64,000 nucleotides of DNA from Mumia sp. Pv4-285. GTDB taxonomy: Bacteria > Actinomycetota > Actinomycetes > Propionibacteriales > Nocardioidaceae. The notes under the pieces are model-generated. The model was not told where the DNA came from, did not search any database, and was given only the letters and a program-made list of their open reading frames with translations. This document shows, one piece after another, positions 42,102-50,493 of this stretch. Position numbers and translations under genes: made by a program. Position 1 is the stretch's first letter, and every line of letters starts with the position of its first letter. The DNA is taken from assembly GCF_041320275.1 (NCBI RefSeq), contig NZ_CP162023.1, positions 1,178,001 through 1,242,000 of the forward strand. The letters are read 5' to 3'.

Positions 42102-43280
42102 TCACCCCGTACGGCGCGCCGATCCGTCGTGGGGATCGCTCGCGTCGGCACGGGCGAGGCCCGGGCGGGAGACGTCAGCGCGTGCGACCTCGGCGGAGAC
42201 GATCTCGTCCACGAGCGGGTCCACCAGCTCGGGCGCCTGGAGCGGTCGAGCCAGGGTCTCGACCGGCGCCGGTGCCGCCAGGTCGGTGTCGGGAGCGTGC
42301 AGCTCGGACATCTTGCGAGCCGTCACCAGGACACGCGTCTCCAGCGATCCGACGGCGTTGTTGTAGGCCTTCACCGCGCTGTCGAGGCTGCGGCCGACCT
42401 TGCCTACGTGGGCGCCGAGGGTGCCGAGCCGGTCGTACAGCTCGCGGGCCAGCTCGTGCACCTGGCGGGCCTCGTCGGCCAGCTGCGCCTGTCCCCAGGC
42501 GAAGGCGACCGTGCGAAGCAGAGCGATGAGAGTCGTCGGCGTCGCGAGGACGACCCTCTTCGCGGCAGCGTCATCGATCAGGGCGCGGTCGGTCTCGAGG
42601 GCCGCCGACAGGAATGCCTCGCCCGGCACGAACAGCACGACGAACTCGGGCGTCGTCGAGAACTGGCGCCAGTACGTCTTCGCGGCGAGTCCGTCGACGT
42701 GGGAGCGCAGCTGACGTGCGTGGCGCGCGAGGTGTGCTGCGCGTTCGTCGTCGTCCTCGGCCTCGGTGGAGTCGAGGAAGGCGTCGAGCGGGACCTTGGA
42801 GTCGACCACGACCTGCTTGTTGCCGGCGAGGTGGACCACCATGTCGGGGCGCAGGGCCGCACCGTCGTCGCGGACGGTCGTCTGCAGGTCGAAGTCGCAG
42901 CGCTCGACCATGCCGGCCAGCTCGGCGGCGCGCTGGAGGTGCATCTCGCCCCAGCGGCCGCGGACCTGCGGCTTGCGGAGCGCGGTGGAGAGCGCCGCCG
43001 TCTCGCGCCGCAGCGACTCGCTCGTCGCCCGCACCTGCTCGACCTGCTCGCGCAGCTGGCTGTGCCACGCGATGCGGCTGGACTCGAGCTCGCGCAGCCG
43101 GGTGTCGAACCGGTCGAGACTCTCCTTGACCGGCCCGACCGCCTGCGCGGTCGCGTGCGCGGAGAGCTGCACGTGGTCGGCCGTCGTGCTGTCGTGGCGG
43201 CGCAGCAGGCCGCTGCCGAGGACGACGCCGGCGGCGAGGCCGGCGAGCAGGGCGAGCAGCGCGACGAGGAGGAGCGTCAT
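42102..43280 (-). CDS. rmuC: DNA recombination protein RmuC
   Basis: A 392-aa protein. An N-terminal membrane helix (about 3-24) precedes a coiled coil (about 45-105) and the RmuC nuclease-like domain (about 105-320) with VRGRWGEMHLQRAAELAGMV, VVVDSKVPLDAFL and FVVLFVPGEAFLSAAL. RmuC limits inversion recombination at short repeats in E. coli. The C-terminal ~60 residues are low complexity. Its ATG overlaps the MFS stop in an ATGA, so the two are coupled, an unusual pairing. Confidence 0.9.
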   Translation of the reverse strand: MTLLLVALLALLAGLAAGVVLGSGLLRRHDSTTADHVQLSAHATAQAVGPVKESLDRFDTRLRELESSRIAWHSQLREQVEQVRATSESLRRETAALSTALRKPQVRGRWGEMHLQRAAELAGMVERCDFDLQTTVRDDGAALRPDMVVHLAGNKQVVVDSKVPLDAFLDSTEAEDDDERAAHLARHARQLRSHVDGLAAKTYWRQFSTTPEFVVLFVPGEAFLSAALETDRALIDDAAAKRVVLATPTTLIALLRTVAFAWGQAQLADEARQVHELARELYDRLGTLGAHVGKVGRSLDSAVKAYNNAVGSLETRVLVTARKMSELHAPDTDLAAPAPVETLARPLQAPELVDPLVDEIVSAEVARADVSRPGLARADASDPHDGSARRTG

Positions 43281-44554
43281 GTCGCCAGGGTCGCAGCCTC
43301 CGCCGACAGTTCCTCGGAGGTCGTCGCGCGGGCCGCGGCGTGTCGAGCGACCGCAGCGGCGCCCGTCCCCGCGACCACGAACAGCGCCGCCAGTGCCAGC
43401 CAGCCCGGGGTCCCGTGCTCGATCGCAGTCGCGGTCACGAGGGCGGGGGCGACCATGGACGCGACGGCGTACCCGGTCTGGGAGAGGCCTTGGTACGCCC
43501 CCGCGCTGAGCGGGTCCGCGAGCTCGAACGCCATCCCCCAGCCACCCGCCTCACCGAGGATCTCGCCGAGCGAGTGCGCGAAGGCGGCGACGAGGAGCAG
43601 ACAGCACGCGGTCACCAGGTCGCCGTACCCGGCGAGCGCGTAGCCCACGCACGCGGCGGCCAGCAGCCACGACCCTCGCCGCACCGCGATCCCGGCGCGG
43701 CGGAGGTCGTGCGTCCCGCGCGACGCACGCACCTGCAACGACGCGACGACGGCGGTGTTGAGCACGAGCAGTGCCGACACCATCGCGGTCGGGGCGTCGG
43801 TGGTCGCCACCCACAGCGGCACTCCGACCGTCTGGAGGCTGAAGTGCATCGCCACGACGGAGTTGAGGGCGACGCTCGCGACGTAGGTCCGGTCCTTCCA
43901 CGGCGAGCGGGTCCGATCGGTGGTCCCGTCGGTCTGAGGACTCGGAGGCGCGGTCACCATCTGCGCTGCGAGCCCGGGCACCAGGCGCGGGAGCCGTACG
44001 AGGGGGACCGTGGCGACGAGGAGGAGGACTCCCACCGAGAGCATGGCCGCCTGGTAGGCCGCAGCCGTGTCGACGACGAGCGCGGCCGCGGCGAGGAGCG
44101 TCCCGAGCCCGATGAGGACGTTGGTGACGACGCGCATCCGGGCACGGACGGTGACGCGGTCGGCGCCGGTGTACCAGCGGGCGAGCATCGCCTGCTTCGA
44201 CGTCCCGGTCGCCGAGCGCATCGCCACGGCGAAGCAGGCGATGAGCGTGAACGAGAGGGCGTCGGCGGCGAGCGTGTAGGCGAGCATCGCGACGCCGTTG
44301 AGGCCGGTCGACCACGACTGCACCTGGTGCGCGCCGACACGGTCGGACAGCCGGCCGGCGGCGTACGAGCTCAGGACACCGGCGCCTCCAGCGATCCCGA
44401 GGCCGAGGCCGACCGTCGTCGCCTCGAGGCCGATCACCCGGGTGAAGTACAAGGCGCTCACCGTGTAGAAGACGCCGCTCGACAGCGCGAACGCCATCGT
44501 GCTGAGCGTCAGCGAACGCGCGACCCGGTCACTGGGGAAGAAGATCTCGATCAC
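43277..44554 (-). CDS. MFS transporter
   Basis: A 425-aa major-facilitator protein with 12 predicted helices, starting FFPSDRVARSLTLSTMAFAL. The helix 2-3 loop has GRLSDRVGAHQVQ, the usual MFS motif A. The profile suggests a drug or metabolite exporter; the substrate is unknown. Start GTG 44554 has GGGAG about 9 nt upstream. It is divergent from an ArsR-type regulator 55 bp away, which is a typical regulator-efflux arrangement, and its stop overlaps rmuC. Confidence 0.82.
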   Translation of the reverse strand: MIEIFFPSDRVARSLTLSTMAFALSSGVFYTVSALYFTRVIGLEATTVGLGLGIAGGAGVLSSYAAGRLSDRVGAHQVQSWSTGLNGVAMLAYTLAADALSFTLIACFAVAMRSATGTSKQAMLARWYTGADRVTVRARMRVVTNVLIGLGTLLAAAALVVDTAAAYQAAMLSVGVLLLVATVPLVRLPRLVPGLAAQMVTAPPSPQTDGTTDRTRSPWKDRTYVASVALNSVVAMHFSLQTVGVPLWVATTDAPTAMVSALLVLNTAVVASLQVRASRGTHDLRRAGIAVRRGSWLLAAACVGYALAGYGDLVTACCLLLVAAFAHSLGEILGEAGGWGMAFELADPLSAGAYQGLSQTGYAVASMVAPALVTATAIEHGTPGWLALAALFVVAGTGAAAVARHAAARATTSEELSAEAATLAT

Positions 44555-44595
44555 GGGACAGTTCTCCCTGATTGCCCAGTGAAACCAAAGAGATA

Positions 44596-44601
44596 TAGGG
44601 T
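44596..44601 (+). promoter_or_regulatory. -10 box (TAGGGT) in the MFS/regulator intergenic region
   Basis: TAGGGT ends 8 nt before ATG 44610. The 55-bp AT-richer gap (AGATATAGGGTATGG) should also contain the regulator's operator and the MFS promoter. Confidence 0.35.
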
Positions 44602-44609
44602 ATGGCTTC

Positions 44610-45623
44610 ATGGTAGGGGTGCTGGAGTACGAGTTGAGCGGGTGGGACTTCGCGGAGGTCCGCTTCGCGCTGTCGCCGGCCAACGAGCTGACGCTCTCGC
44701 TGCGGACCTTCCGCGAGCCGGGCCGCTACCCCGCCCACCTGCCGTGGCTGCGGGAGACCCAGGAGGCGCGCGAGCGTCTCGACACGACGATGCTCCGGGC
44801 CCTGACGAACGACGAGCTCTCGACTCCGGACTTCCTCACGCCCCGCCCGTACTCGCCGCTGACCCGTATCGACGACGAGCTCCGCGCGGTGGCCCGGGTC
44901 GACGACGAGCGGGTTCGTGCCGACCTGCGGGCAGTCCATCCCGGCCGCCTCCCGCACGCGCTCCGCGGCCCGACCGACGAGGTCCGGGCTCGCATGATGC
45001 GGGCGCTGCGGGCGTACTGGGACGCCTGCTTCGCCCCGTGGTGGCCCCGCATGCGCGCTGTCCTGCAGGCCGACATCGTCTACCGCGGCCACGTCACCGC
45101 GAGCGAGGGCGTCGCCGCGATGTTCGGCGGCCTCAGCGACCGCATCACCCTCGAGAACGATGTCGTCCGGGTCCGCCTGAACACGGCGCGTCGCTCGCGG
45201 CTCCCGACCCGCGGTGCCGGCCTCACCCTCGTGCCGAGCCTCTTCACACGTGGTGCGAGCGTGCCGATCAGCGAGGACGAGCCGCCGATGATCATGTACG
45301 GCGTGCGCGGCGTGGGCACGTTGTGGCAGGCCGAACCGCGACGGTCCCCGGCGGTGCTGGTCAACCTGCTCGGTGCGGCGCGGGCGGGTCTGCTCACGGC
45401 GCTCTCGACCCCGGCTTCGTCGACCGAGCTCGCCGGCCGCCTCGGAGTCACGACACCGGCGGTGAACCAGCACCTGCGGGCGATGCGCGACGCCGGGCTG
45501 CTGACCAGCGCTCGCCAGGGGCGATCGGTCCTCTACCTGCGATCCGAGCTCGGCGACGCGCTGGTCGCCGGAGGGTCGGTACGAGGTGGTGCGGCGGTGC
45601 TCGATGGTACGAAGGCAGGGTGA
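44610..45623 (+). CDS. ArsR-type helix-turn-helix regulator with DUF5937-like N-terminus
   Basis: A 337-aa protein. Residues 1-235 resemble the DUF5937 sensor-like region (RFALSPANELTLSLRTFREP, LPHALRGPTDEVRARMM). Residues about 245-325 form a winged helix of ArsR type (LLTALSTPASSTELAGRLGV, TPAVNQHLRAMRDAGLLTSA). It is divergent from the MFS gene and probably controls it; the ligand is unknown. The stop overlaps the GNAT start (GTGA), coupling their translation. Confidence 0.8.
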   Translation: MVGVLEYELSGWDFAEVRFALSPANELTLSLRTFREPGRYPAHLPWLRETQEARERLDTTMLRALTNDELSTPDFLTPRPYSPLTRIDDELRAVARVDDERVRADLRAVHPGRLPHALRGPTDEVRARMMRALRAYWDACFAPWWPRMRAVLQADIVYRGHVTASEGVAAMFGGLSDRITLENDVVRVRLNTARRSRLPTRGAGLTLVPSLFTRGASVPISEDEPPMIMYGVRGVGTLWQAEPRRSPAVLVNLLGAARAGLLTALSTPASSTELAGRLGVTTPAVNQHLRAMRDAGLLTSARQGRSVLYLRSELGDALVAGGSVRGGAAVLDGTKAG

Positions 45624-46234
45624 CCGGACTGCCCCCTCGCACCACGCTGCCGCTCCCGCTGAGGACCGACCGACTCAGCCTGCGGCCGTACGCTCCCGAC
45701 GACGCGGCGCGCGTGCTCGACATCCAGAGCCGCTACGACGTGATCCGGTGGCTCGGCGACCCTCCGCACGTGCCGATGGCGGGGCTCGCCGAGGCGAGGA
45801 CGTGGATCGAGGACCTCAACGCCCTGCCCGACAACGACCCCCGGTGCATCGGCCTGGCGGTCGAGGCAGTCGGCTCCGGCGTCGTCGTCGGCACGGTCAT
45901 GCTCACGACGCTCCCTCGGACGGACCCGGCCGAGCTCCAGGTCGGCTGGCACCTGCACCCCGACTCGACGGGCCACGGATACGCCACGGAGGCGGCACGC
46001 GCGCTGCTCGACGCGGCGTACGCCCACTTCGACGGAGCCGACGGGCGCCCGCTGGTGGACCGGGTCTGGTGCGACATGTTCGCCGACAACGAGCCCTCCG
46101 CTGCGATCGCGGTGCGACTCGGGCTCCGCGACACCGGCATCCGCGACGACCCCTGGTACGAGGGCGAGGGCCACATCTTCGTCACCACGCGCGACGACTG
46201 GACGGCGCACCGTGAGGGGCGCCCCGTACGCTAG
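45620..46234 (+). CDS. GNAT family N-acetyltransferase
   Basis: A 204-aa acetyltransferase of the RimJ/RimL type. LRTDRLSLRPYAPDDAARVL is the N-terminal strand, QVGWHLHPDSTGHGYATEAA carries the acetyl-CoA pyrophosphate loop (HGYATEA), and VWCDMFADNEPSAAIAVRLG is motif B. The substrate may be a protein N-terminus or an antibiotic amine and cannot be told from sequence. GTG 45620 overlaps the regulator stop; a much longer open frame upstream in the same phase is spurious. Confidence 0.83.
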   Translation: MTGLPPRTTLPLPLRTDRLSLRPYAPDDAARVLDIQSRYDVIRWLGDPPHVPMAGLAEARTWIEDLNALPDNDPRCIGLAVEAVGSGVVVGTVMLTTLPRTDPAELQVGWHLHPDSTGHGYATEAARALLDAAYAHFDGADGRPLVDRVWCDMFADNEPSAAIAVRLGLRDTGIRDDPWYEGEGHIFVTTRDDWTAHREGRPVR

Positions 46235-46240
46235 TTCCTC

Positions 46241-47317
46241 GTGGCACTCAGCATCGGCATCGTCGGACTCCCCAACGCGGGCAAGTCGACCCTCTTCAAC
46301 GCCCTCACCAAGAACGACGTCCTCGCAGCGAACTACCCGTTCGCGACGATCGAGCCCAACGTCGGCGTGGTCGGAGTCCCCGATCCACGCCTCGACGAGC
46401 TCGCCAAGATCTTCGGTTCCGACCGGATCCTCCCGGCGACCGTGCAGTTCGTGGACATCGCCGGCATCGTGCGGGGCGCGTCGGAGGGGGAGGGGCTCGG
46501 CAACAAGTTCCTGAGCCACATCCGTGAGTCCGATGCGATCTGCCAGGTCACGCGTGTGTTCCGTGATCCCGACGTCACCCACGTCGACGGCAAGGTGTCG
46601 CCCAGCGACGACATCGAGACCATCCGGACCGAGCTGATCCTCGCCGACCTCCAGACCATCGAGAACGCGTTGCCGCGTCTGGAGAAGGACGCCAAGAAGG
46701 ACAAGGAGCTCGTGCCGGTCGTCGAGGCCGTCAAGGAGGCGCGCACCCACCTCGAGGCCGGCACCAGCGTCTTCTCCGCCGGGCTCGATCGCGAGCCGCT
46801 CCGTGACCTCCACCTGCTGTCCGCCAAGCCGCAGCTGTTCGTCTTCAACTGCGACTCCGACGAGCTCGCCGACGAGGAGCTCAAGGCCCGCATGCGCGAG
46901 ATCGTCGCCCCGGCGGAGGCCGTCTTCCTCGACGCGAAGTTCGAGGCGGAGCTGGTCGAGCTCGACGATGACGAGGAGGCCCGCGAGATGCTCGCCGAGA
47001 TGGGCATCGAGGAGCCCGGCCTCGACCTGCTGGCGCGGGTCGGGTTCGAGACCCTCGGCCTCCAGACGTACCTCACCGCCGGTCCCAAGGAGTCCCGGGC
47101 CTGGACCATCAAGAAGGGCGCCACAGCACCCGAGGCGGCCGGCGTCATCCACACGGACTTCCAGCGCGGCTTCATCAAGGCCGAGATCGTGTCCTTCGAC
47201 GACCTCGTGGCGGCGGGTTCCATGAACGCGGCCAAGTCGGCCGGCAAGGTCCGTATGGAGGGCAAGGACTACGTGATGGCCGACGGCGACGTGGTGGAGT
47301 TCCGCTTCAACGTGTAG
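46241..47317 (+). CDS. ychF: redox-regulated ATPase YchF
   Basis: A 358-aa P-loop NTPase of the Obg family that prefers ATP. G1 is GLPNAGKSTLFN (about 8-19), G3 is VDIAGIVRGASEG (about 68-80, DxAG), and the NVGV effector segment precedes it. The central coiled coil (about 135-195) and the C-terminal TGS domain (about 272-355: TYLTAGPKESRAWTIKKG) are present. It binds ribosomes and is linked to stress responses. Start GTG 46241 is 6 nt after the GNAT stop. In M. tuberculosis ychF is also close to ispH/xse. Confidence 0.94.
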   Translation: MALSIGIVGLPNAGKSTLFNALTKNDVLAANYPFATIEPNVGVVGVPDPRLDELAKIFGSDRILPATVQFVDIAGIVRGASEGEGLGNKFLSHIRESDAICQVTRVFRDPDVTHVDGKVSPSDDIETIRTELILADLQTIENALPRLEKDAKKDKELVPVVEAVKEARTHLEAGTSVFSAGLDREPLRDLHLLSAKPQLFVFNCDSDELADEELKARMREIVAPAEAVFLDAKFEAELVELDDDEEAREMLAEMGIEEPGLDLLARVGFETLGLQTYLTAGPKESRAWTIKKGATAPEAAGVIHTDFQRGFIKAEIVSFDDLVAAGSMNAAKSAGKVRMEGKDYVMADGDVVEFRFNV

Positions 47318-47498
47318 CACTCGCTCCGTGGCCGTCTGTCCGTACGCCGTTCGACGGCACCGGTGGCGTCGTACGAGGCCGGTCCGTACGGCGGTCGTGC
47401 TGTCTCTATTGCCGCGCGCCGGGCGGTGGGTTCTGCGGCGACTGCGTGCTCGAGCCCAGGAATCGCTGAAGACCCTCCACGGTGAGCCCCCGTACGCC

Positions 47499-47534
47499 GG
47501 TGGTGAGCGCGTGTTGTGGAGCGGGCTCACCACC
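47499..47534 (-). terminator. 10-bp perfect hairpin inside nested inverted repeats
   Basis: GGTGGTGAGC (47499-47508) pairs with GCTCACCACC (47525-47534), loop 16 nt. An outer pair ACGGTGAGC (47479-47487) / GCTCACCGT (47545-47553) encloses it and includes the stop codon of the minus-strand fragment. It was probably the terminator of that gene. Confidence 0.5.
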
Positions 47535-47546
47535 TGCGGAGCGCGC

Positions 47547-47699
47547 TCACCGTTGTCGCGCCCGCATCTTCGCCGCCCGTTCGAGCTCGCGGCGCAGGTA
47601 TGCGGCGGTCTGCTCGCGATTCGCCGGAGCGAGGTCCGCCCACCTCACCCGCACCACGTGCCAGCCGAGGTCGCGCAGCGCTCCCTCACGCGCACTCCT
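47547..47699 (-). pseudogene. C-terminal fragment of a DUF559/AbiEi-type endonuclease-like gene
   Basis: About 50 codons reading REGALRDLGWHVVRVRWADL and then LAPANREQTAAYLRRELERA to a stop. This matches the end of DUF559-type (restriction-fold) domains, where a RE-ALR--GW-V-RV-W-DL strand carries catalytic residues. The rest of the gene is missing: upstream the frame runs into the start region of the plus-strand gene at 47722. The remnant keeps its terminator-like hairpin, suggesting an intact 3' end and loss of the 5' part. Confidence 0.55.
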
Positions 47700-47721
47700 A
47701 CGGTGGCTACGGTGGGGCGCC

Positions 47722-48141
47722 ATGGACGAGATGACATATGTGCCGAACGAGTTGCTGTCGCGGCTCGTCGGCGACCGGATGTACTCGGTCGAGTTCGTTC
47801 TCAACGACTACGTACAGCTGAGATTCGACGGTGATCGCGAAGCTTCGGGCCCCGCGACACTGAACTGCTACGTCTGGCCGGCGGTCGACTATGACGGCAG
47901 GGTGTGGAATGAGGTCGATCTTGGGTACGCGGATGCCTTGCGCAAACTGGTGCCCGGAACAGTGATGTCGACGTCCGAGCAGACAGGCGCGGGAATACGC
48001 ATCGCCCTCGACACCGGTGAGATCGTGCTCCACCCGACCGTTGAGGAGGTCTACGCAGAGATCGCCTCCCTCACCGGGTTTGCCGACGAGGCGTGGATGG
48101 TCTGGCGACCCGGGGAGGACAGCTTTGCGGACCTGGTCTGA
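47722..48141 (+). CDS. hypothetical protein next to the DUF559 remnant
   Basis: A 139-aa protein starting MDEMTYVPNELLSRLVGDRM. It is acidic and without membrane segments or signal peptide. Sequence such as RMYSVEFVLNDYVQLRFDGD, LNCYVWPAVDYDG and GAGIRIALDTGEIVLHPTVE suggests a compact alpha/beta protein of the kind seen among small standalone or immunity-type proteins, but I do not recognise the family. TACGGT lies 8 nt upstream of the ATG. Codon use is less GC-extreme than in neighbouring core genes, which fits an acquired origin. Confidence 0.6.
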   Translation: MDEMTYVPNELLSRLVGDRMYSVEFVLNDYVQLRFDGDREASGPATLNCYVWPAVDYDGRVWNEVDLGYADALRKLVPGTVMSTSEQTGAGIRIALDTGEIVLHPTVEEVYAEIASLTGFADEAWMVWRPGEDSFADLV

Positions 48142-48174
48142 GGAACGGATCCATCGCGAGACCACGGTGGCTGA

Positions 48175-48750
48175 CCCGGACGGAAGAATCTCGCGGTCGC
48201 GCTGGGCCGCCGCGGTCGCCGAGTCATCGTGTTCGACCACCTCGGGTACGGGCAGTCCGAGATGCGCGAGGGCCAAGATCTCTCGCTCGCAGCGCAGGGC
48301 CGCAACTTCGCCGAGCTGCTCCATCGCTGGGAGCTGGATCGACCTAGCGTCGTCGCGTGCGACATCGGGGGCGCCATCGCGCTGCGAGCCCTGCTGCTCG
48401 AGGGTGCTGCGTACTCCGATCTCACCCTCTTCGACGCCGTCACCGGCGGCGACTGGGAACGAGGCTTGTTCGCGCTGATCCGGAAGCACCACGCGGTGTT
48501 CGAGCAGCTGCCCGCATACGCTCACGAGGCGCTCGTCTCCGCATATCTGCGGAACGGAACCAAGCAGGGCTACCGGCCAGGGGTGTTGGAGACTTATCTG
48601 GCCCCCTGGCTCGGATCCGCCGGGCAAGCAGCGGTCTATCGCCAGTACCGGCGGCTGAGCCAAGCCGACACCGCTGAGTACGAGCATCTTCTCGACACCA
48701 TCGACATCCCCGTGTCGCTGCTAGGGCTGGTCGCGTCTAGAGGGACACGA
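48175..48750 (+). pseudogene. alpha/beta-hydrolase remnant lacking both ends
   Basis: The frame carries a central hydrolase segment: GRRVIVFDHLGYGQSEMREG, the elbow VVACDIGGAIALRALLLEG (acidic nucleophile Asp) and YRQYRRLSQADTAEYEHLLD with DIPVSLL. The N-terminal oxyanion loop is absent (a stop in frame at 48172-48174), and after about 48725 the sequence departs from the fold and no catalytic His is present. A GTG at 48229 allows a 232-aa open frame, but it cannot encode a full hydrolase. It abuts the minus-strand regulator gene. Confidence 0.6.
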
Positions 48751-48836
48751 GGGCAGGATCTGGTCGTCGCGACCCCAGAGATCCAGGTGAGTCCGCGGTT
48801 CGTGACCCGGATGCCCCTGCTCAGCTGCTTGAGCAG

Positions 48837-50402
48837 CTATTCAGATCCTGTTCCCGGGCCCGCCAGCCCGTGCTCGATGGTGAACATCGCGGCCGCGGCG
48901 CGGCTCCGCACCCCGATCCGCTCGTAGACGTCGCTGACGTGCCTGTCGACCGTCCGCGGCGACACGCCGAGGCGACGCGCGATCTCGCGGTTCGACATGC
49001 CGTGCGCGACGAGCCGCAGGACCTCGAGCTGTCGCGCGGTCAGTCCGACGGCGCCACTGGGGCGGCGCCGGGTCGACCCGTCCGCGGCTGCGAGCACCGC
49101 GGCCACGGCGTCAGCATCCAGGACGCCGGCGCGTGCGTCGGCCTCGAGCCGCTGCCGCGCCCGCGCGACGGGCAGCCCCGCGCGATGCGGTCGGTCCTCG
49201 ATCAGCGTGCGGTAGGCGTCTGCCGCTGCCACCACACGCGCGCCCATGGTGAGCATGTCTCCGCGAAGGCCTCGGTGGTACCCGCTGCCGTCACACCGCT
49301 CGTGGTGCGCAGCAGCCGTCCCCGCGACGTGGGCCAGCTCGGGTGTACGGGCCAGCACCCGCTCGGTGTGGTACGCGTGCAGGTGTGCCTGGTCCTGCTC
49401 GGCAGCGGTCCACGGGCGTGCGAGGTCCCAGATCCGGCTATTGATCCCGACCCTGCCGACGTCGTGCAGGTGCCCGGCTACGCGGACCTCCTCCGCTTCG
49501 GCGAGACCGAGCCCCTCTGCCGCCGTGCCTGCAAGGTCACCGACGGCCGAGGCGTGGCCGTGCAGCCACGGGCTCTTGAGGTCCACGAGGTCCCCGAACA
49601 CCCGAGCGACGTCGAGCAGGCGGTCGTCGTCCACCCACACGACCGGATCGGGTTCGGCGTCGAGCGTTGCCCGGAGCGGGTCGTCCGTGTCCAGGCCGGC
49701 CAGCAGCTCGCCCGACCTGGCGACGAACACGGCTGCCAGATCGGGGTCCAGCTCGCCGCCGGCGCGTCGGCGTACCTGCTCGACGGCGGCCTCGTCACCG
49801 CCCACCGCCCGGAACAGGACCGCGGTCCCGGCGACGTGCATGACCCGCGCCGGGAAGGGGATCTGTTCCCCGCCCGTGGGTGGGAACCCCCTGCCGTTCC
49901 ACCTCGCGGTCATGTGGCCGAGCGAGTCCTGCGCGACCTTGTCCAACCCGAGCCGCCGACCGGCCTCCTGCGCCACCTCGCACGTCGCCACCGGCGCGTC
50001 GCGCAGCATGACGCGCATCGATCTCGCCATCGTCAGTGCGACCCGGGGCAGCGAGCGCCCCGTGCCTGAGGCGACCGTCGGGAGGAACGTCCGGAAGGCA
50101 TCGGTCGCGGAGCCGGCATCGCTCATCAGCGCAGCGTGCGTCGTGGCGATGTCGTCGCCCCACATCGCGGCGGACTCGTGAGCGTACGCCGTGCAGCCGA
50201 CGTGCTCGAGCAGGGAGACCACGAGGACGTCCCGGACCACCGACGGGTCGGCCTGGACGGCCCGGGCGAGTCGAGCCGCCACGACGCAGCGGCGGAGGGA
50301 CTCGTCGGGCTGTCCTCCGGTCCCGAGATCGGTGGCGCCGGCGAGCCCGGCCAGCAGACCCAGCAGCCGGAACACCTCTTCAGGGTGCCGCGGCGGGCGC
50401 AT
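48837..50402 (-). CDS. HD-GYP domain protein with C-terminal LuxR-type HTH
   Basis: A 521-aa protein. The N-terminal half (about 1-210) is a degenerate HD-like helical region (VVRDVLVVSLLEHVGCTAYA). The second half is an HD-GYP domain: the HD pair H313-D314 in GHLHDVGRVGI, HHERCDGSGYHRGL with the GYH version of GYP (about 370-380), and MGARVVAAADAYRTLIED. The last ~65 residues are a LuxR HTH (GLTARQLEVLRLVAHGMSNR, SPRTVDRHVSDVYERIGVRS). HD-GYP domains hydrolyse cyclic-di-GMP, but the degenerate GYP leaves activity open. It is divergent from the monooxygenase and may regulate it. An ATG at 50432 is an alternative start. Confidence 0.8.
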   Translation of the reverse strand: MRPPRHPEEVFRLLGLLAGLAGATDLGTGGQPDESLRRCVVAARLARAVQADPSVVRDVLVVSLLEHVGCTAYAHESAAMWGDDIATTHAALMSDAGSATDAFRTFLPTVASGTGRSLPRVALTMARSMRVMLRDAPVATCEVAQEAGRRLGLDKVAQDSLGHMTARWNGRGFPPTGGEQIPFPARVMHVAGTAVLFRAVGGDEAAVEQVRRRAGGELDPDLAAVFVARSGELLAGLDTDDPLRATLDAEPDPVVWVDDDRLLDVARVFGDLVDLKSPWLHGHASAVGDLAGTAAEGLGLAEAEEVRVAGHLHDVGRVGINSRIWDLARPWTAAEQDQAHLHAYHTERVLARTPELAHVAGTAAAHHERCDGSGYHRGLRGDMLTMGARVVAAADAYRTLIEDRPHRAGLPVARARQRLEADARAGVLDADAVAAVLAAADGSTRRRPSGAVGLTARQLEVLRLVAHGMSNREIARRLGVSPRTVDRHVSDVYERIGVRSRAAAAMFTIEHGLAGPGTGSE

Positions 50403-50493
50403 GCGCGCCAGAGGATGGGTAGTTCTGCACATGCGGCGGGGCCGGTCACCGGATGAGGCTGGGTTTGAGATCACTCGAGGAGAGGAGCGACCC

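Larger units (their letters stand above)
47318..47721. other. 404-bp gap with gene remnants and inverted repeats
   Basis: No intact gene is visible. On the plus strand a frame at 47401-47469 reads CLYCRAPGGGFCGDCVLEP, a CxxC...CxxC zinc-ribbon-like stretch with no start codon in frame. Nested inverted repeats lie at 47479-47553, and the minus strand at 47547-47699 holds a DUF559-like C-terminal fragment. The region looks like decayed insertion material. Confidence 0.5.

Noticed and set aside
43340-45619. Plus-strand open extension in phase with the GNAT gene
   Set aside because: It overlaps the MFS gene and regulator and encodes a Arg/Pro/Gly-rich non-protein-like sequence; the GNAT gene starts at 45620.
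45533-47533. Minus-strand frame of 666 codons opposite the GNAT gene and ychF
   Set aside because: Antisense of two well-conserved genes with shadow-type composition.
47328-47834. Plus-strand frame of 168 codons after ychF
   Set aside because: Arg-rich shadow that overlaps the start of the gene at 47722.
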